The translations under genes and the position numbers were made by a program. From positions 1-64,000 of the forward strand of contig CAZKVC010000011.1 of the NCBI GenBank assembly GCA_964556115.1: DNA of 64,000 nucleotides, in the 5' to 3' direction. Shown in pieces: positions 1-8,279 of this stretch. Under the pieces are notes generated by a model. The model saw only the letters and a program-made list of their open reading frames with translations. It was not told the DNA's origin and searched no databases. The DNA is from Parvularcula sp964556115. Its GTDB lineage: Bacteria; Pseudomonadota; Alphaproteobacteria; Caulobacterales; Parvularculaceae. The first letter of the stretch is position 1. Each line of letters starts with the position of its first letter.

Positions 1-496
1 CACCGACGGCCAGATCTTCCTTGAGACCGATCTCTTCTACCAAGGCATCCGCCCCGCCGTGAATGTCGGCCTGTCAGTCAGCCGTGTGGGCTCGGCGGCG
101 CAGATCAAGGCGATGAAACAGGTCGCGGGCAAGATCAAAGGCGAGCTTGCCCAGTACCGTGAGCTTGCGGCCTTCGCGCAGTTCGGCTCCGACCTCGATG
201 CCGCGACCCAGTCGACCCTCAACCGGGGCGCCCGCCTGACCGAACTCCTCAAGCAGCCGCAATATTCGCCGCTGCAGGTCGAAGAGCAGGTGGTCGTCAT
301 CTTCGCCGGGACCCGCGGCTTCCTCGACAAGATCGAGACCGCCCAGGTGCAGCGCTTTGAGGAAGAATTCCTGCGCCACATGCACAGCCAACACTCGGAC
401 GTCCTGACCGCCATCCGCACCGAGAAGAAACTTACGGACGAGATGGACAAGAAGCTGACGGGCATTCTCCAAAGCTTCGTGAAGTCGTTCGCGTAA
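1..496 (+). CDS. atpA: ATP synthase F1 subunit alpha, C-terminal part
   Basis: The reading frame is open from base 2 and runs off the left edge, so only the last 165 residues are present. It begins in the conserved TDGQIFLETDLFYQGIRPA segment that follows the nucleotide-binding domain, and continues through the helical C-terminal domain (VGSAAQIKAMK, LAQYRELAAFAQFGSDLD). Alpha subunits form the F1 hexamer with beta and carry regulatory nucleotide sites. It is the first gene of the atp set visible here, followed by atpG after a structured 148-bp spacer. The identification is certain; only the truncation by the window is notable. Confidence 0.98.
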   Translation, partial: TDGQIFLETDLFYQGIRPAVNVGLSVSRVGSAAQIKAMKQVAGKIKGELAQYRELAAFAQFGSDLDAATQSTLNRGARLTELLKQPQYSPLQVEEQVVVIFAGTRGFLDKIETAQVQRFEEEFLRHMHSQHSDVLTAIRTEKKLTDEMDKKLTGILQSFVKSFA

Positions 497-595
497 GGAA
501 ACTCGGCCACTTTTCCGGCCAAAATGGACAGAGGAGCCGGGGCCCATGGACCGGTTCTCGGGACTGACGGAACAGGGTCACCGCCAGGCCATGGA

Positions 596-624
596 TCCCG
601 GACATGCCTGATGGCATTCCGGGA
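596..624 (+). promoter_or_regulatory. Hairpin in the atpA-atpG spacer
   Basis: Arms at 596-608 and 613-624 pair over 12 bp with one bulged C at 603 and a TGAT loop. The hairpin ends about 20 bases before the atpG start, upstream of its GGAGCAAGAAG ribosome-binding region. There is no U-run, so it is not an intrinsic terminator; a role in mRNA stability or processing is a guess. Confidence 0.45.
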
Positions 625-644
625 AGACGGAGCAAGAAGAAGCG

Positions 645-1532
645 ATGCCTAGCCTCAAAGACCTCAAGACCCGCATCGGCTCGGTGAAGTCGACGCAGAA
701 GATCACCAAGGCGATGCAGATGGTCGCCGCTGCGAAGCTGCGCCGCGCCGAGGAAGCCGCCAAGGCAGGCCGCCCCTATGCCGAGCGGATCGAGACGGTT
801 CTGGCGAACCTCGCTGGCGGCATGACGCCCGGCGCGCCCGGGCCGAAGCTTCTGACCGGCACCGGCGAGGACCAGACCCATCTTCTGGTTGTCGCTACCG
901 CGGATCGCGGTCTTTGCGGCGGCTTCAACTCCTCGATCGTGCGGCTGGCGCGCGAGCACATCATCCGCCTTCAGGGCGAGGGCAAGACCGTCAAGGTCAT
1001 GACCGTCGGCAAGAAGGGCTATGAGCAGCTCAAGCGCCTGTATGGCGACCTTATTGTCGAGCGGATCACCTTCGAGGACGTCAAGAGGGTCGGCTTCGAG
1101 CAGGCCGCGGACATCTCGTCGAAGCTCCTGTCGATGTATGAGGAAGGCGCCTTCGACAAGGCTTTCGTCTTCTACGGTGCCTACAAGTCGGTCATCTCGC
1201 AGATCCCCACTGACCAACAGATCATTCCGGCCGAACCCCCGGCCGCGGATGCAGTCGGCGGGGCCAATAGCGACAAACCGCCATACGAGTACGAGCCCGA
1301 CGAAGAGGCGATCCTCGAGACCCTGCTGCCGCGCTACGTCGCGGTTCAGGTCTTCAGGGCGCTGCTTGAGAACGCCGCTTCCGAACAGGGCGCGCGGATG
1401 TCGGCCATGGACAACGCGACCCGCAATGCCGGTGACATGATCGACAAGCTGAACCTGCAATACAACCGCGCCCGTCAGGCGCAGATCACCACCGAGCTGG
1501 TCGAGATCATCGCAGGCGCCGAAAGCGTCTGA
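645..1532 (+). CDS. atpG: ATP synthase F1 subunit gamma
   Basis: This 295-residue protein is the central rotor shaft of F1, coupling proton flow through F0 to catalysis in the beta subunits. The N-terminus MPSLKDLKTRIGSVKSTQKI and the segment KAMQMVAAAKLRRA are family signatures. The middle ATADRGLCGGFNS and the C-terminal helix (SAMDNATRNAGDMIDKLNL, RQAQITTELVEII) complete the protein at normal length. The start follows a GGAGCAAGAAG region. In most alphaproteobacteria atpD follows directly; here two polysaccharide genes intervene, so atpG may end its transcript or read into them. Confidence 0.98.
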   Translation: MPSLKDLKTRIGSVKSTQKITKAMQMVAAAKLRRAEEAAKAGRPYAERIETVLANLAGGMTPGAPGPKLLTGTGEDQTHLLVVATADRGLCGGFNSSIVRLAREHIIRLQGEGKTVKVMTVGKKGYEQLKRLYGDLIVERITFEDVKRVGFEQAADISSKLLSMYEEGAFDKAFVFYGAYKSVISQIPTDQQIIPAEPPAADAVGGANSDKPPYEYEPDEEAILETLLPRYVAVQVFRALLENAASEQGARMSAMDNATRNAGDMIDKLNLQYNRARQAQITTELVEIIAGAESV

Positions 1533-1559
1533 CCGCCATCAAGTCTGACGGCTCGCAGG

Positions 1560-2273
1560 CTAATTGGCAGCGAGCCGGTTCTTGAGCTTTCGCGCCAGGC
1601 CGATGCCGGGCAAACGACTGAGAAGCGAGGGCTCGTCCGCGATGTCGCTTTTGGATGAGCGCTGAACGACGAGTTCATCCTTCGTGATCAGGGCCCGAAG
1701 CTCCGGATGAGCTGCCCTGAACCAGCAATAAGCGCCGTCCACATGCATTGGACCGCCTTCCGGGCTACCGCCGGGCCGGGCCTTCATGGCATGAAGGTAC
1801 GGGACGACCTTCTCCAGGGCCCTGCGGCTGAAGGCTATGGCATGGCTGTTCTGCACCCGCTCGGTGCTTTGCAGCTCGAACAACGCCTCGTCGCTCGAAG
1901 GCTCAAAGTGCTTCAGACCACCGAGATAGGCGATGTCCCAAGGCTGCTGTTGAAGCGAGTCCGCGATCAAGGGCCCCCGGGTTTCGATGTCCCGGGCAAA
2001 ATCGGCATCATCTTCGAGAATGAGCAAGGTCTGGGCCCGGGCGTTGAGCGCGTCTTCCAAAGCACCGAGATGGCTCATGAAACAGCCATGGGCTCCTACC
2101 GAGGGGAACGGCGCCGCTTGATCGGGGCGGTAAGCGTCGAACAGGTGAACTTTGGGGCTCTCGTAACCGAGCCCGACCTTCGCGAGCTGCCGTTCCACCT
2201 CACGCCGGCGGTCGAGCCGGGTCTTCAGGCTGATGATCGTGAGGCGCTCGAAAAGAGCGAACAGCTTGTTCAT
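1560..2273 (-). CDS. Glycosyltransferase family 25 (LPS-type)
   Basis: The 237-residue protein resembles GT25 enzymes, which add sugars to lipopolysaccharide or other surface glycans in the cytoplasm. Family features are the N-terminal TIISLKTRLDRR strand-helix, GAHGCFMSHLGALEDAL near residues 60-76, and LLILEDDADF, the acidic metal/nucleotide-sugar motif. A later GAYCWF segment also fits. It runs against the atp genes and ends 27 bases after atpG. It is divergent from the pyruvyl-transferase-like gene with only about 20 bases between starts. The acceptor sugar cannot be told from sequence. Confidence 0.85.
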   Translation of the reverse strand: MNKLFALFERLTIISLKTRLDRRREVERQLAKVGLGYESPKVHLFDAYRPDQAAPFPSVGAHGCFMSHLGALEDALNARAQTLLILEDDADFARDIETRGPLIADSLQQQPWDIAYLGGLKHFEPSSDEALFELQSTERVQNSHAIAFSRRALEKVVPYLHAMKARPGGSPEGGPMHVDGAYCWFRAAHPELRALITKDELVVQRSSKSDIADEPSLLSRLPGIGLARKLKNRLAAN

Positions 2274-2292
2274 ACGACAGGGCTACCTGCTC

Positions 2293-3255
2293 ATGTTGAA
2301 TGAAGTTTCAAGAGAACCGAACAGGGGTAATAGATTGCAGTTCCCTCCAGCACAAACGCCCCCAGCCGAAGCAAGCCGCTTCGGCGCCTTGCGCCAGGTG
2401 ATCCTGCGGCAGCGCCACCGTCCCATCGTGTTCGTCCCCAATCCCGGCAATGCCGGGGACAGTCTGATCGCCGAAGCGACCTATCAGTTTCTGGACGGGC
2501 TCGATATTGCCTATCGCACGTCCCCGGTCGGTCTTGATGTACCGGAGGGGGCCTGCGTTCTCCTCGGCGGCGGCGGCAACCTCGTCGAACCCTACCCCAA
2601 CCTGGCCGGGTTTCTCCGCCAGCAGGAGGCGCGGATCGGCCATCTCGTCATCCTGCCGCATTCGGTAAGGAGCTATGCCGACGCCATCCGTCCCTATCAG
2701 GGCCGCGCCGCTATCTTCTGCCGCGAGGAAGGATCGATGGCCTATTGTCAGGCCGAGCTGCCTGAGATGGACCTTTACCTCGCTGATGACATGGCGTTCG
2801 GGTGGAGCCGTAAGGCAACCGACGAGGCCTCGCGTCTTGCGGCCCCCGAGCTGAAGAGCAGCTTTTCTCTCCTCAAACGCGAAACCAAGCTCCAGTTCCG
2901 CCGCAGAACGCTGGCGTCTAGGAAGCCGGTTCTCGACGCCTTCCGCACCGATGTGGAGGGAACCGGAAAGGACATACCCGAGGGCAATCTCGACCTTTCC
3001 AGTCTTTTCGCCACCGACAGCATGGAGCGCGCCTATGCCGCGCGTGCGGTCAAGCACCTCGCGGACTTCCTCGCCCGCTTCGAGGCGGTGCGAACGGACC
3101 GGCTCCATATCGCCATCCTCGGGGCTCATCTGGGCCTCGATGTCGAGATGCACGACAACAGCTACGGCAAGAACGACGCGGTCTACCGCTACTCCATGGC
3201 AGGCCGCTTTCCGAACGTCCGTTTCATACCCAAGGAAGCAGCTTCTGAGGGGTAG
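2293..3255 (+). CDS. Polysaccharide pyruvyl transferase family protein
   Basis: About 320 residues from the ATG at 2293; the frame is open upstream to 2233, but that would overlap the divergent GT25 gene. The pattern fits the polysaccharide pyruvyl transferase family, which puts ketal pyruvate on exopolysaccharide sugars. Evidence: FVPNPGNAGDSLIAEA near the start, CVLLGGGGNLVEPYPN, LVILPHSVRS, a second-domain DDMAF strand, and the late RTDRLHIAILGAHLGLDVEM segment that in this family precedes the nucleotide-binding end. It lies 64 bases before atpD in the same direction, so it could be co-transcribed with atpD. Substrate is unknown. Confidence 0.8.
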   Translation: MLNEVSREPNRGNRLQFPPAQTPPAEASRFGALRQVILRQRHRPIVFVPNPGNAGDSLIAEATYQFLDGLDIAYRTSPVGLDVPEGACVLLGGGGNLVEPYPNLAGFLRQQEARIGHLVILPHSVRSYADAIRPYQGRAAIFCREEGSMAYCQAELPEMDLYLADDMAFGWSRKATDEASRLAAPELKSSFSLLKRETKLQFRRRTLASRKPVLDAFRTDVEGTGKDIPEGNLDLSSLFATDSMERAYAARAVKHLADFLARFEAVRTDRLHIAILGAHLGLDVEMHDNSYGKNDAVYRYSMAGRFPNVRFIPKEAASEG

Positions 3256-3319
3256 AAATCCCCGCAAGGCCAAGCTAGGGGGCCGTTCGAATTCTCCAGT
3301 CAACGAGAAGAAAGAACGA

Positions 3320-4750
<1,431 letters not shown>

Positions 4751-4768
4751 CGTACAAACTTCACACAA

Positions 4769-4796
4769 CCTAGAGGGAGCGAACCATCCCTCTAGG
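4769..4796 (+). promoter_or_regulatory. Perfect 10-bp hairpin after atpD
   Basis: CCTAGAGGGA at 4769-4778 pairs exactly with TCCCTCTAGG at 4787-4796 around an 8-base loop, 18 bases after the atpD stop. No T-run follows, so it looks more like an mRNA 3'-end stabiliser, processing site or leaky terminator than a full intrinsic terminator. Confidence 0.6.
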
Positions 4797-4812
4797 CATC
4801 GTCTTTGCATCC

Positions 4813-4829
4813 CATACGAGTGTCGTATG
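4813..4829. promoter_or_regulatory. Inverted repeat CATACGA-gtg-TCGTATG
   Basis: A perfect 7-bp inverted repeat with a 3-base centre lies between the first atpD-atpC hairpin and the ribosome-binding site of the small ORF at 4846. It could be an operator or a second mRNA hairpin. Confidence 0.45.
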
Positions 4830-4845
4830 ATTTGGAGACGGTGTT

Positions 4846-5013
4846 ATGTTGACGTTCCTCGATCGCGTTTGGATGCAGCTGGGTTTGCAGCAAGAGGAAC
4901 TGGTCAGGGAGAAAGCCCGCGGCGTTGTCTATGCGGTCCTTCTCCTTTCGGGATCCATGTCGTTCTTTCTGGCGACGGATCTGGTCTTGAACATGACGGG
5001 CCGCTTCGGCTGA
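4846..5013 (+). CDS. Small single-pass membrane protein ORF between atpD and atpC
   Basis: A 55-residue frame starts MLTFLDRVWMQLGLQQEEL and carries one hydrophobic stretch (about residues 27-47, GVVYAVLLLSGSMSFFLATD), with a charged amphipathic helix before it. A GGAGA ribosome-binding site sits 7 bases before the ATG, and the gene ends 20 bases before atpC, which supports translation in the atp operon. I do not recognise a family. It is not the soluble zeta inhibitor known from alphaproteobacterial ATP synthases, which is longer and not membrane-spanning. It may be an accessory F-type ATPase peptide or a fortuitous ORF. Confidence 0.5.
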   Translation: MLTFLDRVWMQLGLQQEELVREKARGVVYAVLLLSGSMSFFLATDLVLNMTGRFG

Positions 5014-5032
5014 TAGCGCCGCTGCGGCGGGG

Positions 5033-5425
5033 ATGAACCTGATGTCGCAGTTTTCCTTTTCTCTGGTTTCGCCCGAGCGTGAGCTCTTCAGCGGTGAGGT
5101 GGATGCGGTGGTCATCCCGGGCACCGAGGGCAGTTTTGAAGTGCGCGAGGGCCATTCGCCCCTGATGGCGACGCTCTCTCCAGGCTTCCTCGAAGTGCAC
5201 AGGGGCGGCGATGTCACCCGCACCTATGTGCGCGGCGGTTTTGCCGACATCTCACCCACCGGCCTGACCGTGCTGGCGGAGAAGGCGGTGATCGAACAGG
5301 AGTTGCAAGGCGACGTCCTGACGGCTGAGCGCGAAGAGGCGCAAGCAACCCTTCAGGACAAGACGGTTTCGCCCGACCTCCTCCTGAATGCGCAGCGTGC
5401 CATGGATGCCCTGGCGAAGTACTGA
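5033..5425 (+). CDS. atpC: ATP synthase F1 subunit epsilon
   Basis: 130 residues; the epsilon subunit binds gamma at the foot of the rotor and can inhibit ATP hydrolysis. The beta-sandwich domain is clear: FSLVSPERELFSGEVDAVVIPGTEGSFEV, GHSPLMATLSPG, YVRGGFADISPTGLTVLAE. The C-terminal helical hairpin is short, as in many alphaproteobacteria. Two starts are possible, 5033 or the in-frame ATG at 5042 (MSQFSF); the latter matches the usual family length and has GGGG at better spacing. A strong terminator follows, so this ends the atp transcript. Confidence 0.97.
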   Translation: MNLMSQFSFSLVSPERELFSGEVDAVVIPGTEGSFEVREGHSPLMATLSPGFLEVHRGGDVTRTYVRGGFADISPTGLTVLAEKAVIEQELQGDVLTAEREEAQATLQDKTVSPDLLLNAQRAMDALAKY

Positions 5426-5454
5426 CCGGAGCGATCCCGAGCGTTTCTGAGAGC

Positions 5455-5490
5455 AGCCCGCATCCCGTTTCGGGATAGCGGGCTTTCTTC
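5455..5490 (+). terminator. Intrinsic terminator after atpC
   Basis: AGCCCGC-ATCCCG (5455-5467) pairs with CGGGAT-a-GCGGGCT (5471-5484) around TTT, followed by TTCTTCT. It is placed correctly to end the atp operon and separates it from the convergent TerC gene. Confidence 0.85.
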
Positions 5491-5500
5491 TGCGCGCAGA

Positions 5501-6325
5501 TCAGGCGGTTTTCCCTCCGACCTTGCCGATCGTCTTGTCGCGGTTGGCGGCGGCTTCCACCCCTGGCGCCACACTGACAGGCTTGCCTTCCTTCAAGGCC
5601 CGGCGCTTGGCCCGCCGCACCCCCATGTTCAGCCCCTCGACGAGGGCCGAGAACCCCATGGCGGCGTAGATGTACCCCTTCGGCACATGGGCGCCGAAGC
5701 CGTCCGCGATCAGGGTGACACCGATGAGAAGCAGGAAGCCGAGCGCGAGCATGACAACGGTGGGGTTGCGCTCGATGAAATTGGCCACCGGATCGGCGGC
5801 GACCAGCATGACGATCACCGCGATGATCACGGCCACATACATGACCGGCACGAAGTCGGTCATGCCGACTGCGGTCAGGATCGAGTCGATGGAGAACACC
5901 GCATCAAGCAGCAGGATCTGAACGATCACCGAGGTCACCGATGCGGTCGCCACCTTGCTTCCCGCTTCATGGGCGATGGCATGTTCCTCAGGGTCGGTCT
6001 TCTCATGGATCTCGCGAGTGGCCTTGAAGACAAGGAACAGGCCGCCAGCGATCAGAATGATGTCCTTCCAGGAAAAAGCGTGCCCGAAAGCGTCGAACAC
6101 ACTCGCTTTCAGTCCGATGATGACTGTCACGAGGCTCAGGAAGATCAGACGCAGGACGAGCGCGCCGCCGATACCGATGCGCCGGGCGTTCTTGCGCTTC
6201 TCCTCCGGCAGCTTGTTGGTGAGGACCGATATGAAGATCAGGTTGTCGATGCCGAGTACCACCTCCATCACGATCAATGTGAGAAGGGCTGCCCAAGCGG
6301 CAGGGTTCGACAGAAGTTCGATCAT
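5501..6325 (-). CDS. TerC family integral membrane protein
   Basis: About 274 residues from the ATG at 6325, chosen because GGAGG lies 5 bases upstream and the earlier in-frame extension is proline-rich. Multi-pass inner-membrane protein of the TerC/Alx family, linked in other bacteria to metal (manganese) export and tellurite or pH response. Family signatures are the two acidic membrane motifs EVVLGIDNLIFISVL near residues 20-35 and LLLDAVFSIDSILTAVGM near the middle, plus the YIYAAMGFSALVEGLN helix. The C-terminal tail is basic and cytoplasmic. Single-gene unit, convergent with atpC; the metal substrate is not visible from sequence. Confidence 0.9.
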   Translation of the reverse strand: MIELLSNPAAWAALLTLIVMEVVLGIDNLIFISVLTNKLPEEKRKNARRIGIGGALVLRLIFLSLVTVIIGLKASVFDAFGHAFSWKDIILIAGGLFLVFKATREIHEKTDPEEHAIAHEAGSKVATASVTSVIVQILLLDAVFSIDSILTAVGMTDFVPVMYVAVIIAVIVMLVAADPVANFIERNPTVVMLALGFLLLIGVTLIADGFGAHVPKGYIYAAMGFSALVEGLNMGVRRAKRRALKEGKPVSVAPGVEAAANRDKTIGKVGGKTA

Positions 6326-6403
6326 CGGGGCCTCCGGGAAAAAGCAGGGTGGTCCGGGAAGATACGGCGCGGCGGCGCCGGGACAACGCATCCGCGCAGG
6401 GGA

Positions 6404-7165
6404 ATGGAAACAATCGCCGCGTGTTTCCCAACTGTGCCCGATGCAATCTCAGACAGCCGCCCGTCCTCTTCGCACGATCAGGGGTCGTCCTCCGGAACCG
6501 GCAAGCGGGGCCGGATCGAAAGGCGGCTCGAGCGCGCTGTCGGAACCAAGCATTTCGTCGTTTTGGCGTGGATCGCAATCTTCGGCTGCGCTGCTGTCAT
6601 CATGGCCGACGTCACGATGTGGTTCCTCGTCGAGGGCTATGATCCAATCGCCCAGACGATCAGCGAACTCGGCGCCGGGCCTCATGCGTGGTTACAGGAT
6701 ACCGGGCTGACACTTTTTGCGGTCGGTGTCGCGGCCCTTCTCGTTGCCTTCGCGCTGGCCGAGGCGGGGAGCCGCAACGGGTGGATCACCCGCGTGGCGC
6801 TCGGCGCTCTGGCGGTTGCCATCACGGTCATCGCGCTTCGCAACGCTTATGGCGACAACATCGCCAATCAGTGGGAAGTGCACCGCGAAATGGTCATCCT
6901 GACCGGGCTGGCCGTCCCGGCGATCCTATGGTTCGCGCCGAAAACATTCTCGGCCGATGGACGGGTCGCCAAAGCCTCGCGGATCGTCGCGATCGTTTGG
7001 CTGATAGCGGCGCCGCTTTTCTTCTTCATGCCCGAAGACATCAACGGCATCTATGAGCGCGTGCTCGCCGGGGTCATGGTGGCCAGCGTCCTCGTCGCGG
7101 CAATCAGCCTGCTGCGCTACGCCGACGAGCTGGAGCCTGACGGGCTGGACAAAAGCGGCGATTGA
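6404..7165 (+). CDS. DUF998 family membrane protein
   Basis: About 253 residues if translation begins at the ATG at 6404. The body has six hydrophobic helices, starting with VLAWIAIFGCAAVIMADVTMW. DUF998 features include YDPIAQTISELGAGP after helix 1 and the WEVHREMVILTGL loop. These proteins are uncharacterised integral membrane proteins, some fused to stress or steroid-related domains. The first 50 residues are polar and low in conservation, so the true start could be further downstream. It is divergent from terC. No function is assigned. Confidence 0.72.
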   Translation: METIAACFPTVPDAISDSRPSSSHDQGSSSGTGKRGRIERRLERAVGTKHFVVLAWIAIFGCAAVIMADVTMWFLVEGYDPIAQTISELGAGPHAWLQDTGLTLFAVGVAALLVAFALAEAGSRNGWITRVALGALAVAITVIALRNAYGDNIANQWEVHREMVILTGLAVPAILWFAPKTFSADGRVAKASRIVAIVWLIAAPLFFFMPEDINGIYERVLAGVMVASVLVAAISLLRYADELEPDGLDKSGD

Positions 7166-7202
7166 ACGAATCTCTCCTCACCGATGAGAGAGAGGTTTCG
7201 AC

Positions 7203-8279
7203 ATGAGCAAAAGCACGCGCATCACCGAAGGGCGAGGCCGTCTTTACGACAGCATTCTCGAGACCGTGGGCAACACCCCGGTCGTCAGGATCAACCGGCT
7301 CGCGCCATCCGGTATCGACCTCTTCGTCAAGGCGGAGTTCTTCAACCCCGCCGCCAGCGTCAAGGACAGGCTGGCCCTGGCGATCATCGAGCATGGCGAG
7401 CGCACGGGGCAGCTCAAGCCCGGCCAGACCGTGGTCGAGGCGACCTCGGGCAACACCGGGGTCGGGCTCGCCATGGTCTGCGCGGCAAAGGGCTATCCCC
7501 TGGTCATCACCATGGTGGAGACCTTCTCGGTCGAGCGGCGCAAGCTGATGCGCTATCTCGGCGCCAAGGTCGTCCTCACCCCCAAGGCCGAAAAGGGCAT
7601 GGGGATGGTTAGAAAGGCGCAGGAGCTTGCCAAGGAGAACGGCTGGTTTCTCGCAAGCCAGTTCGAGACCGAGGCCAATGCCGACATCCACGAAATGACC
7701 ACCGGGCGCGAGATCCTCGCCGATTTCGAGGGTCGGCCCCTCGACTATTTCGTTACCGGGTTCGGCACCGGCGGGACAGTGACTGGCGTGGCGCGGGTCC
7801 TCCGCAAGGAGCGGCCCGACTGCAAGATCATCCTGTCGGAGCCTGACCTTGCGCCGATGCTGGCCTCAGGTGAGCCCCAGGAGCGGGAAGAGGGCGGCCG
7901 CCCGGCCGGCAGCCATCCGGCATGGCAGCCCCACCCCATTCAGGGCTGGAGCCCGGACTTCATTCCAAAGGTGATCCAGGAAGCGGTGGACGGAAACTAC
8001 TACGACGAGCTTCTGCCGGTGACCGGTGCCGAAGGTGTCGAGGCGGCCAAGGCCCTCGCCAAGAAGGAAGGCATCATTACCGGGATCAGCGGCGGCTCGA
8101 CCTTCGCGGTGGCAAGAAGGGTGGCCGAGAAGGCCAAGCCCGGCTCGGCCATCCTCTGCATGCTGCCCGATACGGGCGAGCGCTATCTCTCCACCCCGCT
8201 GTTCGAAAGCTACGGCGCCGATATGAGCGAGGAAGAGCTGGTGATCTCCAAATCCACCCCGACGGGGCAGCTCCCCTAA
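7203..8279 (+). CDS. cysK: Cysteine synthase A (O-acetylserine sulfhydrylase)
   Basis: PLP enzyme that makes cysteine from O-acetylserine and sulfide. K54 in NPAASVKDRLA is the Schiff-base lysine; VEATSGNTGVGLAMV is the substrate-binding loop, and GFGTGGTVTGVARVL the PLP phosphate loop. A GAGAGAGG ribosome-binding site precedes the ATG. The protein is 358 residues, about 35-40 longer than typical CysK. The extra segment lies just before the GWSPDFIP motif (around residues 221-250, rich in E, G and P). The gene overlaps the convergent amidohydrolase by 4 bases. Confidence 0.93.
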   Translation: MSKSTRITEGRGRLYDSILETVGNTPVVRINRLAPSGIDLFVKAEFFNPAASVKDRLALAIIEHGERTGQLKPGQTVVEATSGNTGVGLAMVCAAKGYPLVITMVETFSVERRKLMRYLGAKVVLTPKAEKGMGMVRKAQELAKENGWFLASQFETEANADIHEMTTGREILADFEGRPLDYFVTGFGTGGTVTGVARVLRKERPDCKIILSEPDLAPMLASGEPQEREEGGRPAGSHPAWQPHPIQGWSPDFIPKVIQEAVDGNYYDELLPVTGAEGVEAAKALAKKEGIITGISGGSTFAVARRVAEKAKPGSAILCMLPDTGERYLSTPLFESYGADMSEEELVISKSTPTGQLP

